Source: Pseudomonadota bacterium | GTDB lineage: Bacteria > Pseudomonadota > Alphaproteobacteria > Sphingomonadales > Sphingomonadaceae | DNA: 30,235 nt | Direction of reading: 5' to 3' | Assembly: GCA_023433445.1 (NCBI GenBank) | Contig: JAEZCS010000057.1 | Coordinates: forward strand, 1 to 30,235 | Part shown: one piece after another, positions 15,625-23,862 of the stretch | How positions within the stretch are numbered: position 1 is the first letter of the stretch | How the letters are laid out: every line of letters starts with the position of its first letter | Program-made: the position numbers and the translations under genes | Notes under the pieces: generated by a model | The model's database searches: none | Told to the model about the DNA's origin: nothing | What the model saw: only the letters and a program-made list of their open reading frames with translations

Positions 15625-17133
15625 TCAGTTGATTGGAGCGCGCCGACGGTAGCTGAGCGCTTCAGCTACATGTACCCGGCCAACCTCCTCCGATCCCGCA
15701 AGATCCGCAATGGTTCGCGCGACCCGTAGAACCCGGGTGTAGCCCCGCGCGGACAGCTTCATGGCAGCTGCCGCTTGTGCCAGCAATTCCCGCCCGGCGG
15801 CATCCGGTCCGGCAACATCCTCCAGCCTTTCCCCGTCCACTTCGGCGTTGGTGCGGACCCGCGTCCCGGCATAACGCTGAGTCTGTATCTCACGCGCCGC
15901 CGATACTCGGGCGGCTATCTCTGCCGAACCCTCCACTGGTGGAGGCAGCACAAGGTCGGCCGCCGTGACCGCCTGCACCTCTACATGTAAGTCGATGCGG
16001 TCGAGGAGCGGGCCCGAAACCTTGGCCTGATAGTCCGCAGCGCAGCGCGGCGCACGGGAACAGGCAAGCGCAGGATCGCCGAGATGACCGCAACGGCAAG
16101 GGTTCATGGCGGCGATGAGTTGAACGCGTGCCGGGAAGGTCACATGTGCATTTGCGCGCGCCACCGTGACCTCTCCTGTTTCAAGCGGTTGACGCAAGGA
16201 ATCGAGAACGGACCGCTGGAACTCAGGCAGTTCATCGAGGAACAGCACGCCCAGATGGGCCATGCTGACCTCACCCGGCCTCGCCTTGTGCCCGCCGCCG
16301 ACCAGCGCAGCCATTGACGCGCTGTGATGCGGATTGCGGAATGGCCGCGCTCGCGAGATGCGACCTCCTTCTAGCGACCCAGCAACACTGGCCACCATGG
16401 ATGTCTCCAACGCCTCACTTGGCGTCAGTTCAGGGAGAATGCCAGGCAGACAACTGGCCATCAGCGACTTCCCCGCGCCCGGAGGGCCGACCATGAGCAG
16501 GTTATGCCCCCCCGCTGCAGCTATCTCCAATGCGCGCTTGGCCGTCTCCTGCCCCTTGACCTGACGAAGGTCAGACGTGCGCGGCGGAACTTCGACTGTG
16601 CCAGGCTGCGGCGGCGATAGCGCGGCGCTGCCCTTCAAATGGTTGAGCAAGCTCAGCAGATCAGGCGCTGCGACGACCTCCACTTGCCCGGCCCAGGCAG
16701 CTTCCGGTCCTTGAGCTACGGGGCAAATAAGGCCTAGCTCCTTTTCACCCGCATGCAGCGCAGCCAGCAGAACGCCGGGCGTCGAAGCGATGCGACCATC
16801 GAGCCCCAGTTCTCCCACCACGACATAACCCGACAGCGTCTCGGCATCGATAACGCCCATGGCGCCCAGCAGCGCCAGCGCGATCGGCAGATCGAAGTGG
16901 GATCCTTCCTTGGGAAGATCGGCAGGCGAAAGATTCACGGTGATCCGCTTCGGCGGCAGGGAAAGCCCGATCGCAGCGATGGCGTTGCGCACTCGCTCAC
17001 GGCTTTCCGCCACGGCTTTGTCCGGCAAGCCAACGAGAATGAAGTTCGGGAGTCCCGGAACCAGTTGGCACTGCACTTCTACGCTGCGCGCATCCAGCCC
17101 AAGATAGGCGACCGTCGATACCGTCGAAACCAA
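15625..17133 (-). CDS. comM: ComM/YifB-family AAA+ ATPase
   Basis: Magnesium-chelatase-like AAA+ protein. In Vibrio, ComM is a hexameric helicase that promotes branch migration during integration of transforming DNA. The 502 residues have an N-terminal Lon-protease-like fold (about 1-170), Walker A GPPGAGKS (216-223), Walker B VLFLDEL (296-302) and a cysteine-rich loop with NPCRCGH (344-350), C358 and C364. The start is TTG, supported by GGGGG six bases upstream; no ATG or GTG gives the conserved N-terminus. Length is normal. A role in transformation in this organism is inferred from the family. Confidence 0.93.
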   Translation of the reverse strand: MVSTVSTVAYLGLDARSVEVQCQLVPGLPNFILVGLPDKAVAESRERVRNAIAAIGLSLPPKRITVNLSPADLPKEGSHFDLPIALALLGAMGVIDAETLSGYVVVGELGLDGRIASTPGVLLAALHAGEKELGLICPVAQGPEAAWAGQVEVVAAPDLLSLLNHLKGSAALSPPQPGTVEVPPRTSDLRQVKGQETAKRALEIAAAGGHNLLMVGPPGAGKSLMASCLPGILPELTPSEALETSMVASVAGSLEGGRISRARPFRNPHHSASMAALVGGGHKARPGEVSMAHLGVLFLDELPEFQRSVLDSLRQPLETGEVTVARANAHVTFPARVQLIAAMNPCRCGHLGDPALACSRAPRCAADYQAKVSGPLLDRIDLHVEVQAVTAADLVLPPPVEGSAEIAARVSAAREIQTQRYAGTRVRTNAEVDGERLEDVAGPDAAGRELLAQAAAAMKLSARGYTRVLRVARTIADLAGSEEVGRVHVAEALSYRRRAPIN

Positions 17134-17173
17134 TGTGCCCCCGCTAATCTGAAAATTCCGCTATAAAGCAGCG

Positions 17174-17848
17174 TCAGCCCTGTTCGTCGGGGCGTCCCTT
17201 GAATCCCTGCGCAACAACATACCATTCCACGCTGCCTTTGCGGCTGGCGGGCGGCTTGGCGTGCTTGATCGTCGTGAAATTCTTCTTCAACACCGCAAGC
17301 AGGTCAGCGTCCGTGCCGCCTGCGAAGACCTTTGCGACGAAGGTCCCGCCTTTACGGAGATTTTCCACCGCGAACCATGCCGCTGCTTCCACCAGCGCCA
17401 TGGTGCGCAAATGATCTGTTTGCTGATGGCCCACGGTGTTGGCCGCCATGTCTGAAATCACAAGGTCGGGCGCGTCGCCCAATGCTTCGGCGAGAACAGC
17501 CGGCGCCTTGTCGTCCATGAAGTCCATTTCAAACAAGGTGACGCCGGGGATCGGATCCGTCGGCAGCAGATCGATGCCCACGACCTTCGCCTTGGGCGAG
17601 AGCTTGCGCACTACCTGCGCCCAACCGCCGGGCGCCACCCCTAAATCGACTACGGCGCGCGAGCCCTTCACAAAGTGGAACTTCTCATCAAGCTCGATCA
17701 GCTTGAAGGCAGCCCGACTTCTCCAGCCCTCCGCCTTCGCCTTGCGGACATAGGGATCGTTCAACTGTCGCTCGAGCCAGCGTGTCGATTGTGCTGTTCG
17801 CCCCTTGGCCGATTTAACCCGAACCTTGCCGGCTCCCCCGCCTCTCAC
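17174..17848 (-). CDS. rlmE: 23S rRNA (uridine-2552-2'-O) methyltransferase
   Basis: Uses S-adenosylmethionine to methylate U2552 in the A-loop, a late 50S assembly step. The 224 residues contain the SAM motif VDLGVAPGGWAQV (67-79) and the catalytic tetrad, read as K49, D133 (ISDMAANTVG), K173 (FVAKVFAGG) and E208 (SVEWYVV). The N-terminus is about 10 residues longer than in E. coli. The GTG start overlaps the ppx stop (GTGA), so the two genes form a coupled pair. Confidence 0.95.
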   Translation of the reverse strand: MRGGGAGKVRVKSAKGRTAQSTRWLERQLNDPYVRKAKAEGWRSRAAFKLIELDEKFHFVKGSRAVVDLGVAPGGWAQVVRKLSPKAKVVGIDLLPTDPIPGVTLFEMDFMDDKAPAVLAEALGDAPDLVISDMAANTVGHQQTDHLRTMALVEAAAWFAVENLRKGGTFVAKVFAGGTDADLLAVLKKNFTTIKHAKPPASRKGSVEWYVVAQGFKGRPDEQG

Positions 17849-18993
17849 ATCATTGCTCCATCGCGATCCATCAGGCCGCGCAATATACCTTCGCGAATAC
17901 CGCGATCAGCGACTCCCAACCGTTCGGCGGGCCATATGTCCAGGATCGATTCCAAAATGGCGCATCCCGCCACGACCAGATCGGCGCGCTCCGATCCGAT
18001 GCAAGGCAGCTTCTGACGTTCGACAAGTGACATGGTGGACAATCTGCTTGAGATAGACCGCATTGATGTCGACGGCACGATTAGCCCGTCGATCGCCTGC
18101 CTGTCGTAGCGCGGCAGATTGAGATGCACGCTAGCGAGAGTCGTGACCGTGCCGGAAGTCCCGAGCAGGCGCATCGAGCAATCAGCTTTCGGCAAGCGAC
18201 GAGCAAGCGGCGAGAAGGCCTCCGCTACTCGCGCACGCATTCGTGCATATGCGGCTAGGCGTTCGCTCTGATCCGCATGATCGAACAACTCGCTTTCAGT
18301 AAGGGAGACGACACCCCAGGGGGCGCTGACCCAATCGACGATGTGCGGCGCACCTTCCCGGTTTGCGTCGACCAGAACCAGCTCGGTCGATCCACCGCCT
18401 ATATCGAAGATCAAGGCAGGGCCATCGCCCGGCTCGAGCAGTGCGTGACAGCCCATGACTGCAAGCCGTGCTTCTTCCTGCGCGCTGATGATGTCGAGAG
18501 CGATTCCCGTTTCCCGATAGACGCGCTGGATGAACTCTGCGCCATTGGCCGCCCGGCGACATGCCTCGGTAGCAACGGACCGCGCCAGCGTCACATGCCT
18601 GCGACGCAACTTGTCAGCACAAACCGAAAGCGCCGCAATAGCCCGGTCGACGGCAGCATCGCTGATCCTGCCGGTGGCCGCTAACCCCTCGCCAAGCCGG
18701 ACGATCCGCGAAAAGGCATCCACAACGATGAAGCCATCGGCGGAAGGCTTGGCGATCAGCAGGCGGCAATTGTTGGTGCCAAGATCAATCGCGGCATAGG
18801 AACGCCGCCCTCGCGGCGGATGAGGCAGTGAGCCCCGCTGCTTTGACGGGGGAGGTATGGCCGCAGCCTTGCTCCCATTACCCGGGCCGGAACGAGCGTT
18901 CTTGCCCGAAGCGCCCCCGGCGGGACCGGAACTCTGCGGCGATGGGCGGCTTTGCTGCACCATGGCCGGATCACTTTTCTTCTTCGCCAACAC
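17845..18993 (-). CDS. Ppx/GppA-family phosphatase
   Basis: Predicted exopolyphosphatase or guanosine-pentaphosphate phosphohydrolase of the actin-like ATPase superfamily. The sugar-kinase-fold motifs are present: IDLGTNNCRL (69-78), ATEACRRAANG (141-151), AQEEARL, DIGGGSTEL (197-205) and GTSGTVTTLAS. At 382 aa it is the short type without a C-terminal HD domain, so Ppx and GppA cannot be told apart from sequence alone. The first ~65 residues are Pro/Gly/Ser/Lys-rich and probably disordered. The start is GTG 18993 or ATG 18963, both with weak ribosome-binding sites. Coupled to rlmE. Confidence 0.9.
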   Translation of the reverse strand: MLAKKKSDPAMVQQSRPSPQSSGPAGGASGKNARSGPGNGSKAAAIPPPSKQRGSLPHPPRGRRSYAAIDLGTNNCRLLIAKPSADGFIVVDAFSRIVRLGEGLAATGRISDAAVDRAIAALSVCADKLRRRHVTLARSVATEACRRAANGAEFIQRVYRETGIALDIISAQEEARLAVMGCHALLEPGDGPALIFDIGGGSTELVLVDANREGAPHIVDWVSAPWGVVSLTESELFDHADQSERLAAYARMRARVAEAFSPLARRLPKADCSMRLLGTSGTVTTLASVHLNLPRYDRQAIDGLIVPSTSMRSISSRLSTMSLVERQKLPCIGSERADLVVAGCAILESILDIWPAERLGVADRGIREGILRGLMDRDGAMM

Positions 18994-19095
18994 CGACAGG
19001 TGAAGGAACTTGGCATCAGACTATGCGGATGCCACACAAAGCGCAAGACGGAGCCCGAAATCCAATAACATAGGGAGCCACGCGAATGCTGCCCG

Positions 19096-19494
19096 TCAAA
19101 GTGGGAGTAGAGCCGCCACGATCCAGCGCTCCTCGGCACGCAACACGCCCCAGGCCCGAGCCGCTGCGCGGCTGTCCATCGCTTCGACGCCAATGCCCAT
19201 ATTTTCCAACTCGCGAACGAAGGCGCGCGGTGGCTGGCGAAGACCGGGTCCGGTGCCAAGCAGCAGGAATTCAGGGCCCGGATCGATCGTCAGCAGATCA
19301 CCCAGGGCGGCAAGCGTCAGTTGTTCAGGCGCAGGCGCGCCGCTCCACCGCAAAGCGCGGGTCGGGGTAAGCAGCAGCCCTTCTGGAAAAACATCGTCCC
19401 TGACGCGAAAGCCCTTGCCGGAAAAGCCGGTAACGATCGGCCCCTGCCCGGTCTGATCCCGGCGCAGTTCGATACCAGCGCGCTTGTCGGTCAG
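19096..19494 (-). CDS. Mth938/NDUFAF3-like domain protein (DUF498), probable CTG start
   Basis: Small soluble protein of the Mth938-like family (COG3737). Its mitochondrial relative NDUFAF3 is a complex I assembly factor; the bacterial role is unproven. The frame supports 132 aa: IELRRDQTGQGP (8-19), GFSGKGFRVRDD (23-34), FLLLGTGPG (76-84) and GIGVEAMDSRAAARAWGVL (100-118) match the family from its N-terminus. No ATG, GTG or TTG precedes the conserved start; the first such codon is a TTG at 19353, which would remove 47 residues. CTG at 19494 overlaps the secF TGA as CTGA, matching the ATGA-type coupling common in operons, so I chose it. Its position after secF is typical in alphaproteobacteria. 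Confidence 0.8.
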   Translation of the reverse strand: MTDKRAGIELRRDQTGQGPIVTGFSGKGFRVRDDVFPEGLLLTPTRALRWSGAPAPEQLTLAALGDLLTIDPGPEFLLLGTGPGLRQPPRAFVRELENMGIGVEAMDSRAAARAWGVLRAEERWIVAALLPL

Positions 19495-20477
19495 GGCCGC
19501 GCTCCATCATCGCGCGGGCCCATGCGTTCAGCTTGAGCTGCAATGTTCGCCTTGTTCGCCATTTTCTCCCGCACCTGCGGCGAGAGGCCCAGCGTGATCA
19601 GGAGCGAGGAGGACACATAGACCGATGAATAGGTGCCGACGACGATGCCCAGCATCATCGCAGCGGTGAAGCCACGCAGCACATGGCCGCCGAAGAGCAG
19701 CAGGGCGCCCAATGCCAGCATGATGGTGACCGACGTCATCACCGTGCGTGGCAGCGTTTCGTTGACCGACAGGTCGATCAACGCCTTCATGTCCATCTTG
19801 CGATATTTCCGCATATTCTCGCGGATGCGGTCGTCGATGACCATCTTGTCGTTGATCGAATAGCCGACGATCGTCAGGACAGCTGCAACGATGTTGAGGT
19901 CAAATTCGAGCTGCGTGATCGCAAAGAAGCCGAGCGTCATCAGCACGTCGTGCATGATTGCCACGAAAGTCGAAACACCGAACTGCCATTCATAGCGGAA
20001 CCAGGAAAAGATCGCGATGCCGATCACCGCGAGCATTACGGCCAGCACGCCGTTCCGGATGAGCTCGCCTGAAACCTTGCCAGACACCGTGTCGTAGCGA
20101 GAAAAAGCGACGCCGGGGAACTCTGCACTAAGTGCCCTACGCGCCTTCTCGACAATCGCATTGGCCGCGCCGGTGCCACCCTCTTCTGGAAGGGGAAGGC
20201 GGATCTGCACTGTCTTGGGGTCGCCAAATTGCTGGAGTGACCCGTCACCCACGCCGAGCCGGCCGATCGTCGTGCGAACCCGGTCGAGTTCCGCAGGCTG
20301 CTGGAACTGGGCCTCAATCATCAGACCGCCGACGAAATCGACGCCCAGGTTGAGACCGCGATGGATCGTCGCGCCCACGGCCAAGACGGTGAGCAGCGCC
20401 GTAAGGGCAAAGGCCCAGTGGCGCAGCTTCACGAAGCCGATATTGGTGTTGTCCGGGACTAGCTTTAGAAGTTTCAT
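19491..20477 (-). CDS. secF: Protein translocase subunit SecF
   Basis: Inner-membrane partner of SecD that uses proton motive force to pull proteins across SecYEG. The 328 residues show a first membrane span (about 19-38), the periplasmic P1 head starting LNLGVDFVGGLMIE (42-55), and a C-terminal bundle of five spans that includes VGYSINDKMVIDDRIREN. Starts 18 nt after secD. Length is normal. The 3' end overlaps the Mth938-domain gene. Confidence 0.97.
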   Translation of the reverse strand: MKLLKLVPDNTNIGFVKLRHWAFALTALLTVLAVGATIHRGLNLGVDFVGGLMIEAQFQQPAELDRVRTTIGRLGVGDGSLQQFGDPKTVQIRLPLPEEGGTGAANAIVEKARRALSAEFPGVAFSRYDTVSGKVSGELIRNGVLAVMLAVIGIAIFSWFRYEWQFGVSTFVAIMHDVLMTLGFFAITQLEFDLNIVAAVLTIVGYSINDKMVIDDRIRENMRKYRKMDMKALIDLSVNETLPRTVMTSVTIMLALGALLLFGGHVLRGFTAAMMLGIVVGTYSSVYVSSSLLITLGLSPQVREKMANKANIAAQAERMGPRDDGARP

Positions 20478-20495
20478 GGGTTTTCTCCCGGCCCC

Positions 20496-22094
20496 TTAGA
20501 TATGGATCTCGGTCGGACGCTTGGCGCGGAGCCAACGGGACGCGAGCAGGCGGGTGAAGGTCACGGCCGTGAACACGCTCGTCGCGATGCCGATCAGCAG
20601 AACGATCGCGAAGCCTTTGACCGGACCGGAACCAAGCGCGAGCATGACGCCCCCTGCAATCGCATGGGTCACGTTCGCTTCGAAGATGGTACGGCTGGCT
20701 TCCTTATAACCGAACTCGATCGCCTGGACGACGCCGCGCCCGCGCCGCCGTTCTTCGCGAATGCGTTCGTAAATGAGGACGTTGGCATCCACGGCGGTGC
20801 CGATGGTGAGCACGAACCCCGCAATGCCCGGCAGCGTCAATGTCGCTCCCAACATCCCCATGACCCCGAGGATGACGAGCACGTTGATGGCAACAGCGAG
20901 GTTCGCATAAAGGCCGAAGCGGCCATAGCTGACGAACATGAATGCCGCGACTGCGGCCACGGCGATAATCGATGCCAGCAGACCCGCCCGGATCGAATCG
21001 GCGCCGAGTTGCGGACCGACCGTACGTTCTTCCACCACCGTAAGTGCAACAGGCAGCTTGCCCGATCGCAGGGCAATCGCCAGCTGGTTCGCGCTTTCTA
21101 CAGTGAAACTGCCGCTGATCTGGGCAGAGCCGCCGAGGATGGGTTCATTGATGTTCGGCGCCGACAGCACAGTGCCGTCAAGAATGATCGCAAAGGGACG
21201 GTTCACATTCTGCGACGTCACCTGACCAAATTTGCGCCCGCCCGACCCGTTGAAGCGGATGTTGACGATCGCCTGGTTGCTTTGATCATATCCCTGCGTG
21301 GCGTCGGTCAGTTCCTCGCCCGAGACCATCACCTGCCGCTTGACCGCGATGACCGGAATGCCCGAGGGATTATTGGGATAAGGCAGCACCTCGCTACCGA
21401 CCGGGGCGCGGCCCTGAGCAACTTCCGATGGGTTGGCGCTGGTATCAACCAGCTTGAATTCCAGCTTGGCGGTTTGCCCGAGCAAGTCCTTCAATGCCTT
21501 CGGGTCCTGAAGCCCAGGCACCTGCACGACGATGCGGTTGCTGCCCTGCTGCTGGATCGTCGGCTCGCGCGTGCCCATTTCGTCGATGCGCTTGCGAATG
21601 ACTTCGGTGGCGACTTCCATCGCGCTCTTTACCGCATTGCTGATCCCGGCCTCGGTTGGCGTGATGACAATGGTTGAGCTGTTCACGACCTCGACATTGA
21701 AGTCCCGTTGGCCTGTCAGTCCCGCACCCTGCGTCAGCGGCCGGATGCGCTCTACCGCAGCATCCACCTGCGACGGGTCGCGCACCATGAAGCTGAGCTT
21801 ACCGTCACGGCTGGAGATATCGCCGATTGCGATGCGCGGCGTGCCGCGGCGAAGCTCGGTGCGGACCTGCTCTTCCATGTTGGCAAGGCGCTGCTTCGCA
21901 ACGTCCTGCGTCGATGCTTCAAGCAGAAGATGACTGCCGCCTGAGAGGTCAAGACCGAGGTTCACCCGGGTTTGCATGAAGCCCGGCAGCCGCTGCACCG
22001 TCGCGTCCGGCAGGAAGCTGGGGATGGCGCACACGATGCCGATAACCAGAGGCAGCAGGATCGCCGCAACAGCCCAGCGCGAGAAGTTCAGCAT
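20496..22094 (-). CDS. secD: Protein translocase subunit SecD
   Basis: Large periplasmic-domain subunit of the SecDF translocation motor. The 532 residues begin with a membrane span (about 8-27). LGLDLSGGSHLLLE (46-59) starts the periplasmic domain, and five spans follow from about residue 370, with GTAVDANVLIYERIREE in the conserved TM4 region (D and R needed for proton flow in the family). It lies 7 nt after yajC, forming the standard yajC-secD-secF operon. Confidence 0.97.
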   Translation of the reverse strand: MLNFSRWAVAAILLPLVIGIVCAIPSFLPDATVQRLPGFMQTRVNLGLDLSGGSHLLLEASTQDVAKQRLANMEEQVRTELRRGTPRIAIGDISSRDGKLSFMVRDPSQVDAAVERIRPLTQGAGLTGQRDFNVEVVNSSTIVITPTEAGISNAVKSAMEVATEVIRKRIDEMGTREPTIQQQGSNRIVVQVPGLQDPKALKDLLGQTAKLEFKLVDTSANPSEVAQGRAPVGSEVLPYPNNPSGIPVIAVKRQVMVSGEELTDATQGYDQSNQAIVNIRFNGSGGRKFGQVTSQNVNRPFAIILDGTVLSAPNINEPILGGSAQISGSFTVESANQLAIALRSGKLPVALTVVEERTVGPQLGADSIRAGLLASIIAVAAVAAFMFVSYGRFGLYANLAVAINVLVILGVMGMLGATLTLPGIAGFVLTIGTAVDANVLIYERIREERRRGRGVVQAIEFGYKEASRTIFEANVTHAIAGGVMLALGSGPVKGFAIVLLIGIATSVFTAVTFTRLLASRWLRAKRPTEIHI

Positions 22095-22101
22095 CGGGGG
22101 G

Positions 22102-22437
22102 TCAGTCGTTCGCGGGCTTGGCGGTGGCCGGATCGACGACGTCGGTGAGCGTCGACTTGACTGCCTTAACCTTCATTCCCGGGGCCAGTTCGACATCGAC
22201 ATAAAATTCATCGACGCGAGCGACCTTGCCTACGAGGCCGCCACCGGTGACGACCTGATCGCCCTTCTTCACCGCGTCGATCTTTGCCTTATGCTGCTTC
22301 ATCCGCTTCTGCTGGGGGCGGATCAGGAGGAAGTAGAAGACAACGAAGATGAGCACGAGCGGCGCCATCTGCACCAACATGGATGCGCCGGAAGATTGCT
22401 CGCCCGCGGTTTGGGCAAAGGCTGGGGTAATGAACAT
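22102..22437 (-). CDS. yajC: Sec translocon accessory protein YajC
   Basis: Small single-span inner-membrane subunit of the SecDF-YajC complex. The 111 residues have a short periplasmic N-terminus MFITPAFAQTAG, a span at about 21-40 and the signature FYFLLIRPQQKRMKQH followed by a cytoplasmic beta-rich domain. It is the first gene of the yajC-secD-secF-Mth938 operon. The 186-nt region upstream carries a hairpin-capable stretch (22469-22492) in the leader and the tRNA-Pro promoter on the opposite strand. Confidence 0.96.
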   Translation of the reverse strand: MFITPAFAQTAGEQSSGASMLVQMAPLVLIFVVFYFLLIRPQQKRMKQHKAKIDAVKKGDQVVTGGGLVGKVARVDEFYVDVELAPGMKVKAVKSTLTDVVDPATAKPAND

Positions 22438-22581
22438 GATGGGACTATCGCCTTATTCTCTTGTCCGGCCGCAGACAGGCAAATGCCTGCGGATCAAGGG
22501 CGCGCGGCTAACACAGATGGGGACAGGGAGGCAATATCATAAGGGAAGGAAGAAAGCCGCGAAATGGCTTTGCCGAAACGC

Positions 22582-22610
22582 TTGCATGTTCTGAAACATG
22601 CTTCTATGTG
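22582..22610 (+). promoter_or_regulatory. Promoter of tRNA-Pro with an inverted repeat in the spacer
   Basis: TTGCAT (22582-22587), a 17-nt spacer and TATGTG (22605-22610) lie 13 nt before the tRNA. A perfect inverted repeat GCATGTT-CTGA-AACATGC (22584-22601) fills most of the spacer, overlapping the -35 element. It may be an operator for the tRNA or for the divergent yajC operon. Confidence 0.5.
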
Positions 22611-22623
22611 CCGCCGCTCCGGT

Positions 22624-22700
22624 CGGGACGTAGCGCAGCCTGGTAGCGCATCACACTGGGGGTGTGGGGGTCGGAGGTTCGAATCCTCTCGTCCCGACCA
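22624..22700 (+). tRNA. tRNA-Pro (anticodon GGG)
   Basis: The 77-nt cloverleaf closes fully. The acceptor stem CGGGACG (22624-22630) pairs with CGTCCCG (22690-22696), followed by A and an encoded CCA (22698-22700). The D-arm has TAGCGCAGCCTGGTAGCGCA. The anticodon stem TCACA/TGTGG encloses loop CTGGGGG with anticodon GGG, and the T-arm contains GGTTCGAATCC. It resembles E. coli tRNA-Pro(GGG) closely. Its 3' part is the probable attachment site of the element that follows. Confidence 0.97.
22673..22700 (+). other. Candidate attL core (3' end of tRNA-Pro)
   Basis: Tyrosine integrases commonly use the T-arm and 3' end of a tRNA gene as attB, leaving the tRNA intact and a duplicate of its 3' end at the other boundary. 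An integrase and mobile-element genes follow this tRNA. I found no second copy of the 3' end between 22700 and 30235, so the other boundary (attR) should lie beyond the window. The exact core is inferred. Confidence 0.45.
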
Positions 22701-22731
22701 ATGGATTTCCAAGCAAAAACAACAAGTTAAG

Positions 22732-22755
22732 CGGGTGGCGAAAGCCACCCGTTTT
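22732..22755 (+). terminator. Intrinsic terminator after tRNA-Pro
   Basis: CGGGTGGC (22732-22739), a GAAA tetraloop and GCCACCCG (22744-22751) form an 8-bp perfect stem, followed by TTTT (22752-22755). It ends the tRNA transcript about 50 nt after the CCA. Confidence 0.85.
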
Positions 22756-22760
22756 GCGTT

Positions 22761-22790
22761 GCTTATGGCACCGATAAGCAGACCATAAGC
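22761..22790. repeat. 8-bp inverted repeat near the left attachment end
   Basis: GCTTATGG (22761-22768) and CCATAAGC (22783-22790) are exact inverted copies 14 nt apart. A further ATAAGC lies in the spacer (22774-22779). Within 100 bp of the tRNA end, this could be an arm site for the integrase or a binding site for an excisionase. The rest of 22701-22956 has no convincing gene. It also holds a hairpin at 22820-22849 (AGCGCCC/GGGCGCT plus CACC/GGTG around GCTA) without a U-tract, downstream of the minus-strand operon. Confidence 0.45.
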
Positions 22791-22956
22791 TGCCGCGCAG
22801 AGTCGCCGCCCCTCATAGCAGCGCCCCACACCGCTAGGTGCAGGGCGCTGGCAGCGTCAGGCGGGAGAAGAACCCGTCCCCGCTGCTGGACCCGATGTTA
22901 TATGGCGGGGGTCGGTGTCCTTAACCCCGGCGCGGCGAGCAAGTGGAACCCCCGCG

Positions 22957-23322
22957 CTATCTGAATCTGTCCTCGTCGCCCCTGCAACCCTGTGCGCCGC
23001 TGCACAGCCGTAGGCGCAGCACGTCCTCCGAGAAAAATGGACGGCGGCACTTGAGGCAGCGGTGCCAGCCCACCCTCCTGACCACAATGCCCGGATGGTC
23101 CTCGTCCGTCACCGGCTCCCGGCGCTTGCATCCGTCAAACGGCCAAGGGTCCGGCTCGATGATACCAATGGCGGCAGCTTGCCCGCGCATACGGAGCGGC
23201 ACGAGGGGGCCGCCTGCCGTTGAGCGCCTTTGCGGCGCAGGCTTGGGCGATTGCGACGGTTGCGGCTGATGGTCCCGCTCGCGCCATGCTACCAGCCACG
23301 CGGGTTCACCGTCAGCGAGCAT
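22957..23322 (-). CDS. Unknown small protein with a four-cysteine zinc-ribbon-like C-terminus
   Basis: I do not recognise a family. The 121-aa frame starts at the ATG with GGGAGG seven to eight bases upstream; an open frame 13 codons longer lacks such a site. The middle (about 18-45) is Pro/Gln/Arg-rich and likely disordered. The C-terminus has C89-x2-C92 and C107-x5-C113, spaced like a zinc ribbon or knuckle (HRCLKCRRPFF, LRLCSGAQGC). It overlaps the upstream 70-aa gene by 11 nt and is last in a chain of overlapping genes. A nucleic-acid or protein contact role is possible. Confidence 0.65.
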   Translation of the reverse strand: MLADGEPAWLVAWRERDHQPQPSQSPKPAPQRRSTAGGPLVPLRMRGQAAAIGIIEPDPWPFDGCKRREPVTDEDHPGIVVRRVGWHRCLKCRRPFFSEDVLRLRLCSGAQGCRGDEDRFR

Positions 23323-23524
23323 ACAGCGCCTCCCAACCGCGAAGGGCAGTAACAACCTCAATCATATCTTCAGCGGCCAGCGCCCCGCTCTCAACCCCCG
23401 GCAGCACCTCGCGCTCAACCCATGCGTCAAACGAACCATACCAGACCGCGATGGGCGACGGGCGCGGCTTCCCTGCATCCTCCAGCTTACCAAGCCGCTT
23501 CTGCAAAGCCCGGATGCCCGCCAT
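23312..23524 (-). CDS. Unknown 70-aa protein
   Basis: Short frame starting MAGIRALQKRLGKLEDAGKP, with a basic amphipathic N-terminal helix (possible coiled coil), then a tryptophan/acidic segment WYGSFDAWVEREVLPG (28-43) and a helical C-terminus. It lies 5 nt after the 110-aa gene and overlaps the next gene by 11 nt, which supports it being translated. No family is recognised. N-terminal helices of this type are common in small phage proteins, but no function can be assigned. Confidence 0.6.
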   Translation of the reverse strand: MAGIRALQKRLGKLEDAGKPRPSPIAVWYGSFDAWVEREVLPGVESGALAAEDMIEVVTALRGWEALYAR

Positions 23525-23529
23525 TGTGG

Positions 23530-23862
23530 TTATTGCAGTCCGAGGCGCTGGCGCAGGTCAAAGGGCAGGTCTGGCGCACTGGCACGAACGGGCAGCGGTT
23601 CTGGCACGGGTTCAAGCGGTGGAGCCGGTTCCGCTTCGGCAGTGACCACAGGTGCTGACACCGGCACCGGACCGCAACCCATGCGCGCCAGCATGGCACG
23701 GATGCGCGGTGCAGCTTCAAGGGCATGGGCGAACCAGAAGGCAGTTATTGCCTGCTCCTCCATCATCGCAGCGAAGTGACGGGGTGCCAGTGCAGCGCGA
23801 ATCTCCGCCTGCTGCTCCCTCTCGATACGCTGGCGCTCTGCCAGCGATATGTCAGGTTTCAT
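23530..23862 (-). CDS. Unknown 110-aa protein with Pro/Glu-rich tail
   Basis: The N-terminal half (1-63) is helical and charged: MKPDISLAERQRIEREQQAE, then HFAAMMEEQAITAFWFAHAL. The 64-96 region is Pro/Ala/Val/Glu-rich and likely disordered, followed by a short hydrophobic end DLPFDLRQRLGLQ. The start lies 11 nt inside the 3' end of the 139-aa gene upstream. No domain is recognised. A linear terminal motif after a flexible linker suggests a protein-binding tail, but this is inference. Confidence 0.6.
   Translation of the reverse strand: MKPDISLAERQRIEREQQAEIRAALAPRHFAAMMEEQAITAFWFAHALEAAPRIRAMLARMGCGPVPVSAPVVTAEAEPAPPLEPVPEPLPVRASAPDLPFDLRQRLGLQ

Noticed and set aside
20502..21677. 391-codon plus-strand open frame
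   Set aside because: It is antisense to secD; its His/Arg/Asp-rich composition is typical of a shadow frame.
22494..22829. Minus-strand frame with WSGREDSNLRPPHPQC-type sequence
   Set aside because: This is the familiar spurious translation of the antisense strand of a tRNA gene; tRNA-Pro explains the sequence.
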